From assembly GCF_004571065.1 (NCBI RefSeq), contig NZ_SPQN01000008.1:27695-91694 (forward strand): DNA of 64,000 nt. Reading direction: 5' to 3'. The notes beneath the pieces are model-generated. The model saw nothing but the letters and a program-made list of their open reading frames with translations, searched no databases and was not told the origin of the DNA. A program made the position numbers and the translations under genes. The DNA comes from Geodermatophilus sp. DF01-2. GTDB taxonomy: Bacteria > Actinomycetota > Actinomycetes > Mycobacteriales > Geodermatophilaceae. Positions 42,211 through 50,182 of the stretch are shown in pieces; within the stretch, counting starts at the first letter, position 1; the number at the start of each line of letters is the position of its first letter.

Positions 42211-43025
42211 CCGCGGTGGAGGAGGTGCGTGCCCGACCCGGTTCCGACCGCACCGTCCGCGTCGCCTCGCGCACCGGCCGCACGCTGCTCGCCGTCTGGC
42301 TGGTGCTGCCCGTCGTCCCGCTGCTGTTGTGGGCGTTCGCCGACCGCTGGACCTTCCCCGCGCTGCTGCCGCAGGAGTGGGGCACGCGGGGCCTGGACGA
42401 GGCGCTGGCCGCCGGCGCGGGCGGTGCGTTCGCCCACTCCACGGTGCTCGGCGCGGCCGTGGCGCTGCTGGCCACCCCGCTCGGCGCGATGGCCGGGCGG
42501 GCGCTGACCTCGTGGCAGCTGCCCGGGTCGACCGCGGTGCTGGCCGTGCTCATGTCGCCGCTGGTGCTGCCGCCGTTCGCGGTGGCGCTCGGCCTCGACG
42601 TGCTGCTGCTGCGGCTGCGGGTGCCCGCGGCCGCCGGGGTCGTCATGCTGCTGGTGGTCGCAGCGCTGCCGTACACGACCGTGGTGATGCGGGCGGCCTA
42701 CGCCGCGCACGACCGCGGCTTCGAGGACGAGGCGCGCACCCTCGGCGCCTCGGCCTGGCAGACGGTGTTCCACGTGCAACTGCCGCTGCTGGCGCCGGCG
42801 CTGGCCGGGGCGGCGTTCCTCGCCTTCCTGGTGGGATGGAGCGACTACATCGTCACCGTGCTGGTCGGCGGCGGGCAGCTGACCACGCTGCCCGTCCTGG
42901 TCGCCGCGGCGGCCTCGGCGACCGGCAGCGACGCGCAGGTGGCGGTGTTGTCGCTCGCCGCGATCCTGCCGCCGGTGGTTCTGCTGATCGTGGTCGGCAC
43001 GCTCGGCCGGAAGGGGCGGCGGTGA
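42207..43025 (+). CDS. ABC transporter permease (YnjC-type, second)
   Basis: A 272-residue permease with six hydrophobic segments. The ATPase-contact loop is DRGFEDEARTLGASAWQTVFHVQLPLLAPALAG, split here as two quoted parts: EDEARTLGASAWQTVFHVQL and PLLAPALAG. It pairs with the upstream permease to form the channel. GTG 42207 overlaps the upstream stop, and its own stop overlaps the ATPase start, so all three membrane-complex genes are translationally coupled. Confidence 0.9.
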   Translation: MTAVEEVRARPGSDRTVRVASRTGRTLLAVWLVLPVVPLLLWAFADRWTFPALLPQEWGTRGLDEALAAGAGGAFAHSTVLGAAVALLATPLGAMAGRALTSWQLPGSTAVLAVLMSPLVLPPFAVALGLDVLLLRLRVPAAAGVVMLLVVAALPYTTVVMRAAYAAHDRGFEDEARTLGASAWQTVFHVQLPLLAPALAGAAFLAFLVGWSDYIVTVLVGGGQLTTLPVLVAAAASATGSDAQVAVLSLAAILPPVVLLIVVGTLGRKGRR

Positions 43026-44134
43026 GCGGCGGCGCCCTGCGGCTGGCCCGGCTGACGCGGGTGCACGCCGCCGGGCAGCCGCCGGCGCTCGACGACTTCA
43101 CCCTCGACGTGCCGTCCGGCTCGTGCGTCGCCGTCCTCGGCCCCTCGGGCTCGGGGAAGAGCACGGTCCTGCGGCTGACCGCGGGCCTCGACGAGCCGGA
43201 CGGCGGCAACGTGCATCTCGACGGCCGCGACCTGGCCGGCGTCCCGCCCGAGCGGCGCGGCATGGCCATGGTCTTCCAGCGGCCGCTGCTGTTCCCGCAC
43301 CTGTCGGTCCGCGACAACGTCGCCTTCGCCGACCGGGTGCGCGGCGTGCCGCGGCGGCGGGCCCGGGAGCGGGCCGAGCACTACCTGGGGCTGGTCGCCC
43401 TCGGCGGGTTCGGCGACCGGCCGGCGCGGGCGCTGTCCGGCGGGCAGGAGCAGCGGGTCGCGCTGGCCCGGGCGCTGGCCGCCGAGCCGCAGGTCCTGCT
43501 GCTCGACGAGCCGTTCAGCGCGCTGGACAGCGCACTGCGCGAGGAGATGCACGACCTGCTGCTCGACCTGCGGGTGCGGCTGGATCCGACGGTCCTGCTG
43601 GTCACCCATGACGCCGGCGAGGCCGATGCGCTGGCCGACACCGTCGCGGTGCTGGACGGCGGCCGGCTGCAGCAGGCCGGGCCGATGCGCGAGCTCTACA
43701 CCGCCCCGGCGTCCCTGGCGGTCAACCGGCTGCTGGGCGGGCGCACCGAGGTGCCCGGGACGGTGCGGGACGGCGTCCACCGCTCGGAGCTCGGCGCCCT
43801 CGTCCTCTCGGGGTCGGTGCCCGACGGGCCGGGGGTGCTCGTCGTCCGCCCCGAGGCGGTGCGGGTGACCGCGCCGGACGACCCGGCCGCGGACGTTCCC
43901 GGCACCGTCGTCCGGGTGCGGCGCCGCGGCCTGCGGGCCCTGGTCGCGGTGGAGGTGCCGGGGCCCGGCGGTGCGTCGGTCGAGGCCGAGCTCGCCGCGG
44001 GGGAGGAGCTGCCGGCCGGTCGCACGGTCGGCCTGGTGCTGCCGGTGGCCGCCCGCGCCGTCGTCCCGCCGGTCCCGGCGGACCCGTTGCCGGCGGCGGC
44101 GCCGTGTCTCACCGGTGACACATTGCGGCCATGA
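43022..44134 (+). CDS. ABC transporter ATP-binding protein (YnjD-like)
   Basis: A 370-residue ATPase with a C-terminal TOBE-like extension. Walker A GPSGSGKSTVL, Q-loop VFQRPLLFPHLS, signature LSGGQEQRVALARAL, Walker B VLLLDEPFSALD and switch His (LLVTHDAGEA) are intact. The second half (VLVVRPEAVRVT, GTVVRVRRRGLRALVAVEV) fits an OB/TOBE regulatory domain of importers for small ions or vitamins. GTG 43022 and the final ATGA overlap with the antitoxin-like gene are notable. Confidence 0.92.
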   Translation: MSGGALRLARLTRVHAAGQPPALDDFTLDVPSGSCVAVLGPSGSGKSTVLRLTAGLDEPDGGNVHLDGRDLAGVPPERRGMAMVFQRPLLFPHLSVRDNVAFADRVRGVPRRRARERAEHYLGLVALGGFGDRPARALSGGQEQRVALARALAAEPQVLLLDEPFSALDSALREEMHDLLLDLRVRLDPTVLLVTHDAGEADALADTVAVLDGGRLQQAGPMRELYTAPASLAVNRLLGGRTEVPGTVRDGVHRSELGALVLSGSVPDGPGVLVVRPEAVRVTAPDDPAADVPGTVVRVRRRGLRALVAVEVPGPGGASVEAELAAGEELPAGRTVGLVLPVAARAVVPPVPADPLPAAAPCLTGDTLRP

Positions 44135-44370
44135 GCGAGGCGACGGCCCATGACCTGCGCAACCACGGCGGGCGGGTGCTGGATCGGGTCGCCGCCGGGG
44201 AGCGGGTGACCATCACCCGCGACGGCAGGCCGGTGGCCCGGCTCGAGCCGGTGCCCCGCGGTCGGCAGACCGCGAGTGCTCGCATCGAGCGGTTCCGCCG
44301 CCTGCCGCCGGTGGACCCGCACCGGCTGCGCGCCGACGTCGATGCGGTCGCCGGGCTCAGACCACCGTGA
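44131..44370 (+). CDS. Phd/YefM-type antitoxin, without a visible toxin
   Basis: A 79-residue protein with the antitoxin fold: EATAHDLRNHGGRVLDRVAAGERVTITRDGRPVARLEPV, quoted here by its landmarks LRNHGGRVLDRVAAGE and VTITRDGRPVARLEP. The N-terminal part binds DNA as a dimer; the tail (RIERFRRLPPVDPHRLRADV) would wrap a toxin, usually a PIN-domain VapC RNase. No toxin follows: the next gene is convergent and overlaps by 14 bases. ATG 44131 overlaps the ABC ATPase stop, so it is expressed as part of the transporter operon. Confidence 0.85.
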   Translation: MSEATAHDLRNHGGRVLDRVAAGERVTITRDGRPVARLEPVPRGRQTASARIERFRRLPPVDPHRLRADVDAVAGLRPP

Positions 44371-45772
44371 GCGGCAGCAGCTTGCGCAGCTCGGCGTTCT
44401 CGCCGATGTCGAGCACCGAGTGCTGGGCGCAGGCCGGCACCAGCTCACCGGTCTCGGGATGGGCCATCGAATAGGTGCACGCGGCCAGGCGCTCCTGGGT
44501 GGCCCGCAGCTGCGGGTCGTCGGCGACGACGCCACGGCGCATCATGTCCCAGGCCGGGCCCACGTGCTCGGCGTCCATGAAGCTGTGCACCTCGAAGGTC
44601 ATCAACCCGAGCTGCTTCCGGCGGGCGGCGCCGACGAGCGCCCGCAGGCCGCCGAGCCGGCGCGACAGGCTCCGTGCCCAGCCCAGCGCCACGCCGACGT
44701 CACCGGGGTGGTGGCGCAGCACGCGCAGCACCTTGGCGACCAGCAGCGCCGGCGGGGTGTTGCTGAAGGCGATCCCGCCGAAGTGCGCGAAGAAGGCGTC
44801 GCGGGCGCGCAGCTCGGCCTCGAAGGCGGGGTCGACGAACGGATGCCAGGCGCCGTCGGCGAGGAAGCCGAAGCCCAGCCGATTGCAGCGCGGGTCGCCG
44901 AACTCGACGGCCTGGTACGGCACCGTGCGGCCCAGCCCTTCCTCGAGCTGGGCCCACACCGCGTCGACGTCGACCGCTGTGTAGGACTCCTTCCAGCGGC
45001 GCTCGTCGCCCACGTGGGCGGCCGGCTGGAAGCTCAGCATCGAGTAGCCCATCGGCAGGACGGCGCGCACGGTCTCGGCCACCTGGTCGAGGTTGGCCGG
45101 CGTGACCGTCATGTTGTGCGCCAGGTAGTAGCGCAGCCCCGTCTCGACGCGCAGATCGTGGAACATCTGCACGAAGCGCTGCCGGAAGGGGTGCAGCTCG
45201 GCCTCGCTCCGCGGGCGGACGGCGCCGCGGCGGCCGCGCATCAGGGAGTCGAAGTGCGCGGCGAAGCTCACCCGGTCGAAGCGCAGCCGGCCGTCGTCCC
45301 CGGTGACGAGGGCCCGGAGGTACTCGGGGTCGAAGTCGCCGTGGGTCATCGACATCGGCGAGCGGCCGTGCGCGCGCATCGCCTGCAGCGCGGCGGCGTG
45401 CTCGTCGGGGGCGAGCAGGCTCACCTCGCCGCCGATCAACTGGGCGTGTGCGTAGGGGCCGCGGCGCTCGCGCAGACAGGCCATCTGCGCGTGGACCTCG
45501 CGGACGGTGTGCCCGCCGTCGACGCGGACCTTGTTGGCGTCCGCGGAGTGGTAGCACGGCGTGCAGGTGAGGTTGCACCTCGGAAAGACCCCGTGTGTTC
45601 CCTCGCAGCCGACCGCGTGCCGGCCGAGGCTCTGCGCCGGGGTCCGCACGTGCTCGGGAAGGGCGGCCCACCGCTCGGCCAGGGCCCGCTCGGTCTCCGG
45701 GTGCACCGGCCGGGTGCGCTCCGCCAGCCGCCGCCACCTCGCCCGCAGGCGGCTGAACCTTCCGTCCGTCAT
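44357..45772 (-). CDS. Radical SAM protein
   Basis: A 471-residue enzyme with the radical SAM cluster motif CNLTCTPC (CxxxCxxC) near residue 65, in the context GVFPRCNLTCTPCYHSADANK, quoted in part. A glycine-rich segment follows (AQLIGGEVSLLAPDEHAAAL), as in SAM-binding sites. A cysteine near the C-terminus (LVPACAQHSVLD) may be an extra ligand. It is not a recognised maturase; no precursor peptide is visible beside it. ATG 45772 has GAGG nine bases upstream; in-frame ATG 45781 lies directly on that site and is less likely. Function unknown beyond radical chemistry. Confidence 0.85.
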   Translation of the reverse strand: MTDGRFSRLRARWRRLAERTRPVHPETERALAERWAALPEHVRTPAQSLGRHAVGCEGTHGVFPRCNLTCTPCYHSADANKVRVDGGHTVREVHAQMACLRERRGPYAHAQLIGGEVSLLAPDEHAAALQAMRAHGRSPMSMTHGDFDPEYLRALVTGDDGRLRFDRVSFAAHFDSLMRGRRGAVRPRSEAELHPFRQRFVQMFHDLRVETGLRYYLAHNMTVTPANLDQVAETVRAVLPMGYSMLSFQPAAHVGDERRWKESYTAVDVDAVWAQLEEGLGRTVPYQAVEFGDPRCNRLGFGFLADGAWHPFVDPAFEAELRARDAFFAHFGGIAFSNTPPALLVAKVLRVLRHHPGDVGVALGWARSLSRRLGGLRALVGAARRKQLGLMTFEVHSFMDAEHVGPAWDMMRRGVVADDPQLRATQERLAACTYSMAHPETGELVPACAQHSVLDIGENAELRKLLPLTVV

Positions 45773-45954
45773 GGTCGGCATCCTCACCGCTGGGGTTCGC
45801 ATCCGCAGGTCCGGGCGGTTCACCGGCGCGCCACCGGGCATGGGCGGGACGACGCGAGGCGGCGGCATGCGGACGACGAGGTGGCGGCGGGGCCCGGGCG
45901 CCACCCGCCGGCCGTTGCGTCACTAGCCGGCCGCGGGGTGGGGTAGTCGCGGGC

Positions 45955-46770
45955 ATGGCCTCGTCCCCGTCGTCCCCCGCCGACGACGTCACCCTCACGT
46001 TCGGCGGGAACGCCACCATGCTCCTGCGGATCGGCGGCTTCACCCTGCTCACCGACCCGAACTTCCTGCACCGCGGGCAGCGGGCCTACCTCGGGAAGGG
46101 GCTCTGGGCCAAGCGGCTCACCGAGCCGGCGCTGCAGCCCACCCAGCTGCCCGCGCTCGACTCGATCCTGCTGTCCCACCTGCACGCCGACCACTGGGAC
46201 CGGATCGCCACCCGGACCCTCGACCGCGCCACGCCCGTGCTCACCACTCCGGCGGCGGCCCGTGCGCTGGGCCGGCGCGGCTTCCGGGACACCGTCGACC
46301 TCACACCCTGGCAGCGGCACGAGCTCACCCGGAACGACGGAACGCTGCGGATCACCTCGGTGCCCGGCGTCCACGGCCCCGGCCCGATGGCGAAGCTGCT
46401 GCCGCCGGTGATGGGCAGCGTCCTCGAGCTGCTGCGCGGCGGCGAGGTCAGCTGGCGCGGCTACATCAGCGGCGACACCATCTTCCGGCCGTTCCTGGGC
46501 GAGGTGCTGCAGCGCTGCGGCCCGCTCGACGTCGTCATCCCGCACCTGGGCGGCACCAAGGCCCTCGGCGTCACCGTCACCATGGACGGCCGGCAGGGCG
46601 CCGACCTGGTCGAGCTGCTGAAGCCGCCGGTGACCGTACCGGTGCACTACGACGACTACGACCGGTTCAAGTCCCCGCTCGGCGACTTCGTGCAGGAGGT
46701 CGCCGCGCGCCGAGCGCCCGGGGAGATCCGGGCCGTGGGGCGCGGCGAAACCATCTCCCTGCGGCCGTGA
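45955..46770 (+). CDS. Metallo-beta-lactamase fold hydrolase
   Basis: A 271-residue MBL-fold protein like the UlaG/N-acyl-phosphatidylethanolamine phospholipase D-type group. It has the beta-strand start VTLTFGGNATMLLRIGGFTLLTDPNF, quoted as TFGGNATMLLRIGG and LLTDPNF, the metal motif SHLHADHWD (HxHxDH), a later GVHGPG His, YISGDTIF and the final VPVHYDDYD His. The metal site is complete, so it should hydrolyse a phosphoester, lactone or amide. ATG 45955. It converges with the amidohydrolase gene across a hairpin. Confidence 0.88.
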   Translation: MASSPSSPADDVTLTFGGNATMLLRIGGFTLLTDPNFLHRGQRAYLGKGLWAKRLTEPALQPTQLPALDSILLSHLHADHWDRIATRTLDRATPVLTTPAAARALGRRGFRDTVDLTPWQRHELTRNDGTLRITSVPGVHGPGPMAKLLPPVMGSVLELLRGGEVSWRGYISGDTIFRPFLGEVLQRCGPLDVVIPHLGGTKALGVTVTMDGRQGADLVELLKPPVTVPVHYDDYDRFKSPLGDFVQEVAARRAPGEIRAVGRGETISLRP

Positions 46771-46814
46771 GTGGAGTCGCTCGGGGACGGTTTCCGCGCT
46801 CGAGCGACTCCGCT
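46770..46814. terminator. Hairpin between convergent genes, relative of the 23042 hairpin
   Basis: AGTGGAGTCGCTCG (46770-46783) pairs with CGAGCGACTCCGCT (46801-46814), with one G-U type mismatch and a 17-base loop. It touches the stop codons of both convergent genes. The arm sequence GGAGTCGCTCGG is shared with the perfect hairpin at 23042-23090. Confidence 0.85.
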
Positions 46815-48111
46815 AACGGGGGGCGAGGCGGACGGCGCGGGAGGCGACGTCGGCGCGCAGCGCGTCGGCGTCCACGGTCGTGCAGACCCCGTCGCGCACC
46901 ACCTGCCGCCCGCCGACCCAGGTGTCGCGCACCAGCCGCGAGGTGCCCGACCAGACCAGGTGGGTGAGCAGGTCGACGGGGTCGAGCACCGGCTCGAAGC
47001 CGAGGTCGCGGGTGTCGACGTGCACCAGGTCGGCGCGGCGACCGGTGGCGACCTGGCCCAGGTCGGACCGCCCGATCGCGTCCGCGGCAGCGCCGGTCGC
47101 CAGCCAGAACGCCTCGGCCGCGGTCAGCGCGATCGCCGAGCTCTCCCGCAGCCGGGCGAGCTGGGCGGCCAGCCGGACGTCGGCGAGCAGGTCCAGGCCG
47201 TCGTTGGACGCCGGGCCGTCGGTGCCCAGCCCCACCCGGACCCCACGGTCGAGCATCGCCCGCACCGGCGCGATCCCGCTGGCCAGCTTGGCGTTGCTGG
47301 CCGGGCAGTGGGCGACCGCGACGTCGTACTCGCGCCACAGCTCCAGGTCACCGTCGTCGAGGTGCACGCAGTGCGCGGCGAGCACCCGGCCGCCCAGCAC
47401 GTCGTGCGCGGCCAGCAGCGCCGGCACCGACAGCCCGTGGGTGGCCAGCAGGTCGGCGCCCTCGCCGGCGGTCTCGGCGACGTGCAGGTGCAGCAGCAGG
47501 CCGTGCTGCCGGGCGGCGGTCGCGGCGTCGCGCAGCACCGGCAGGGGCAGCGTGTAGGCCGCATGCGGACCGATCCCGTACTCGACGGTGCCGTCGTCGG
47601 GCGCGCGGACGGCCAGCGCGACGGCGTCGTCCAACTGCTCGGCCAGCGGCGGCATCCCCGGCAGCGGCAGCAGCGGGGTCGCGACGACCGCCCGGGCCCC
47701 GGTGCGGCCGACGGCGGCGGCGATCCGCTCGGGGGAGAAGTACATCTCGACGCTCGTGGTGACGCCGCCCCGCAACATCTCCGCCGAGGCCGCGGTCATC
47801 GCCACCTCGACGTCCTCGGGGGACAGCCGCGCCTCCCGCGGCCAGATCACCTCGCGCAGCCAGCGCGCCAGCGGCAGCCCCTCGGCCTGCCCGCGGAAGA
47901 GCACCATCGGCCCGTGCGCGTGGGTGTTGACCAGCCCCGGCACCAGCACCCCGGGGACGGCGACCACCTCGGCGTTCCCCGCGTCCGGTGCGTCGGCGGC
48001 CGGCCCGACCCAGCTGATGGACCCGTCGGCGACGTCGACCACGGCGTCGGGCACCACCGTGCCGGCACGGTCCCCGACGACGACGGCCCGGGCGGTGAAG
48101 CGCTGCCGCAT
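46813..48111 (-). CDS. Amidohydrolase (SAH/MTA deaminase-like)
   Basis: A 432-residue metal-dependent amidohydrolase of the ATZ/TRZ, MtaD type, which usually deaminates 5'-methylthioadenosine, S-adenosylhomocysteine or related purines. Metal ligands are visible: PGLVNTHAHGPM, LLLHLHVAET (His), AAHCVHLDDGD (His) and GLGTDGPASNDGLDLL (Asp). The C-terminal strands (GRRADLVHVDTRDLG, VWVGGRQV-like end) close the composite domain. ATG 48109-48111. The exact substrate is not decided by sequence alone. Confidence 0.88.
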   Translation of the reverse strand: MRQRFTARAVVVGDRAGTVVPDAVVDVADGSISWVGPAADAPDAGNAEVVAVPGVLVPGLVNTHAHGPMVLFRGQAEGLPLARWLREVIWPREARLSPEDVEVAMTAASAEMLRGGVTTSVEMYFSPERIAAAVGRTGARAVVATPLLPLPGMPPLAEQLDDAVALAVRAPDDGTVEYGIGPHAAYTLPLPVLRDAATAARQHGLLLHLHVAETAGEGADLLATHGLSVPALLAAHDVLGGRVLAAHCVHLDDGDLELWREYDVAVAHCPASNAKLASGIAPVRAMLDRGVRVGLGTDGPASNDGLDLLADVRLAAQLARLRESSAIALTAAEAFWLATGAAADAIGRSDLGQVATGRRADLVHVDTRDLGFEPVLDPVDLLTHLVWSGTSRLVRDTWVGGRQVVRDGVCTTVDADALRADVASRAVRLAPR

Positions 48112-48175
48112 GGACGGCGAACCTACCCCCGCCGCCGCCCGGTCCCGCCCGGACCGCCCCGTTACCGTGGATCGC

Positions 48176-48847
48176 ATGTCGTTCCTCGCCGCCGCGGCCT
48201 CCTCCGACCAGGGCGGCATCACCGGCTTCCTGCTCGACCTGATCGACACGCTCGGGCCGGTCGGCGTGGGTCTCGCGATCCTGCTCGAGACGGTCGTCCC
48301 GCCGATCCCCAGCGAGGTCGTCCTCAGCGCGGCCGGGGTGCTGATCAACGACGGCCGGATGTCGATCGCCCCGGTGATCGTCTTCGCCACCCTCGGGTCG
48401 ATCCTCGGCGCGATTTTCTTCTACTACGTCGGCCGGGCGCTGGGCCCACGACGCTCCCACGCGTTCCTCGACCGGCTCCCGCTGGTCGACACCGAGGACG
48501 TCGACCGCACCTTCGGCTGGTTCGAGCGGCACGGGCGCTCGGCGGTGTTCTTCGGTCGCATGGTCCCGCTCGTGCGCAGCTTCATCTCCGTGCCCGCCGG
48601 AGTCGTCCGGATGCCGTTCGGCCAGTTCCTCCTCTACACGACGGCAGGCAGCCTGATCTGGAACGGCCTGCTCATCGGCCTGGGCGTGGCCCTCGGCGAC
48701 ATCGTCAACGAGTACCTGCAGTACTTCGACTACGCGATCTACGCCGCGATCGCCATCGCCGTCGGATTGCTGATCCGCCGCCAGGTCAAGGCCCAACGCA
48801 CTCGCCGCCCGACCACCGAGGGTGATCCCGGCCGGCCGGCCGCATGA
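48176..48847 (+). CDS. DedA family membrane protein
   Basis: A 223-residue DedA/VTT-domain membrane protein, thought to flip polyprenyl phosphate or phospholipids. Features: PVGVGLAILLETVVPPIPSEVVL with the family's Glu and Pro pairs, GSILGAIFFYYVGRALG, then FFGRMVPLVRSFISVPAGVVRMP with the conserved Arg and Gly-Arg residues, and LIWNGLLIGLG. ATG 48176. It diverges from the amidohydrolase and overlaps the HAD gene as ATGA. Confidence 0.9.
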   Translation: MSFLAAAASSDQGGITGFLLDLIDTLGPVGVGLAILLETVVPPIPSEVVLSAAGVLINDGRMSIAPVIVFATLGSILGAIFFYYVGRALGPRRSHAFLDRLPLVDTEDVDRTFGWFERHGRSAVFFGRMVPLVRSFISVPAGVVRMPFGQFLLYTTAGSLIWNGLLIGLGVALGDIVNEYLQYFDYAIYAAIAIAVGLLIRRQVKAQRTRRPTTEGDPGRPAA

Positions 48848-49512
48848 CCGCGCAGCGCCCCGAGGTCGTCGCCTTCGACGTCAACGAGACGCTGCTGGAC
48901 CTCGCCCCGGTGCGGGCGGCGCTGGTCGAGGTCGGGCTGCCCGCCGAGCTGCTGACGTCGGTCTTCTCCCGCACCCTGCTCACCGGGTTCGCCGCCGCCA
49001 CCGCCGGCACCTGGTGCCGGTTCCGCGACGCGTTCGACGCCGCCCTGGCCCAGGTCACCGACCTCGGCGCGGCCGAGCGGTCACGGGTCGCCGACGCCTT
49101 CCTCGAACTGAGCCCGCACCCCGACGTCGAGCCCGCGCTGCGCCGGCTGGTCGGCGCCGGCGTCCGGGTGGTCACCCTGACGCACGGCTCGCCCGGCGTC
49201 GCGGAGGCCGGTCTGGAACGCGGCGGCGTGACCCCGCTGGTCGAGCGCACGCTGTCCAGCGAGGGAATCCGGGCCTGGAAGCCGGCCCGCGAGGTCTACC
49301 TGTGGGCGGCCGGCGTCTGCGACGTCGAGCCGGCGCGGATGGCGCTGGTGGCCGCGCACGGCTGGGACGTCCACGGCGCGCTGCGGGCCGGCCTGTCCGC
49401 CGCGTGGTTCCCGCGCTCCGAGCGCAGCTACCCGGCCGTGTACGACCCCGCCGCGATCGTCGCCGGCGACCTGGCCGGCGCGGTCGACGCGCTCCTCGCC
49501 CTGCCTGCGTGA
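48844..49512 (+). CDS. HAD superfamily hydrolase, haloacid dehalogenase type II-like
   Basis: A 222-residue HAD protein. Motif I is VVAFDVNETLLDL with the nucleophile Asp; motif II VVTLTHGSP has the Thr; motif III contains the Lys in RAWKPAREVY; motif IV is the DVHGALRAG region with an Asp. The DVNET form of motif I is that of the (S)-2-haloacid dehalogenase-like branch rather than a phosphatase DxD. ATG 48844 overlaps the DedA stop, and its stop overlaps the next start as GTGA. Confidence 0.87.
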   Translation: MTAQRPEVVAFDVNETLLDLAPVRAALVEVGLPAELLTSVFSRTLLTGFAAATAGTWCRFRDAFDAALAQVTDLGAAERSRVADAFLELSPHPDVEPALRRLVGAGVRVVTLTHGSPGVAEAGLERGGVTPLVERTLSSEGIRAWKPAREVYLWAAGVCDVEPARMALVAAHGWDVHGALRAGLSAAWFPRSERSYPAVYDPAAIVAGDLAGAVDALLALPA

Positions 49513-50129
49513 TCGGGATCGACACCCCGCTCGGCCCGGCGGGGGTGGCCGCGACGGAACCGGCGGGCGACCCCGTCGGCACGCTGGTGCTCGGCCACGG
49601 CGCGGGCGGCGGCATCGGATCGGCCGACCTGGTCGCCGTCACCGCCGACGCGGCCGGGGCCGGGTGGCGGGTGCTGCGCGTGGAGCAGCCCTGGCGGGTC
49701 GCGGAGAAGCGGATCGCACCGGTGCCGGCCCGGCTGGACGAGGCCTGGCGGGCGGTGCTCGCCGCCCTGCGGGACGACGGACGGCTGACCATCCCGCTGG
49801 TCCTGGGCGGCCGCAGCGCCGGGGCGCGGGTGGCCTGCCGGACGGCGGCCCAGCACGGAGCCGACGGCGTGCTGTGCCTGGCGTTCCCGCTGCACCCGCC
49901 GGGCCGGCCCGAGCGCAGCCGCGCCGGGGAGCTCACCGCCGTCGACGTGCCGCTCGGCGTCGTCCAGGGCGAGCGGGACGCGTTCGGCCGTCCGGAGGAG
50001 CTCGCCGCGGTGCTGACCGGCCGGCCGGGCGCCTCGCTCTACGCCGTCCCCGGTGACCACGCGCTGACCCGCTCCCCCGACGTCGTCGCTCTGGCCGCCG
50101 TCGACTGGCTGGGTGGGGTCCCCGGCTGA
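49509..50129 (+). CDS. Alpha/beta hydrolase, KANL3/Tex30-like
   Basis: A 206-residue alpha/beta hydrolase of the KANL3/Tex30, dienelactone-hydrolase-like group: TLVLGHGAGGG, the nucleophile elbow LGGRSAGARVA, LGVVQGERDAFGRPEEL (acid) and the His in VPGDHAL. GTG 49509 overlaps the HAD stop. Third gene of a DedA-HAD-hydrolase operon; the three have no obvious shared pathway. Confidence 0.83.
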   Translation: MIGIDTPLGPAGVAATEPAGDPVGTLVLGHGAGGGIGSADLVAVTADAAGAGWRVLRVEQPWRVAEKRIAPVPARLDEAWRAVLAALRDDGRLTIPLVLGGRSAGARVACRTAAQHGADGVLCLAFPLHPPGRPERSRAGELTAVDVPLGVVQGERDAFGRPEELAAVLTGRPGASLYAVPGDHALTRSPDVVALAAVDWLGGVPG

Positions 50130-50182
50130 TTGCGTGTCGTGCACGCAGCGGAATCGTCGGACTCCGTTGGTTGAATGGGGAT

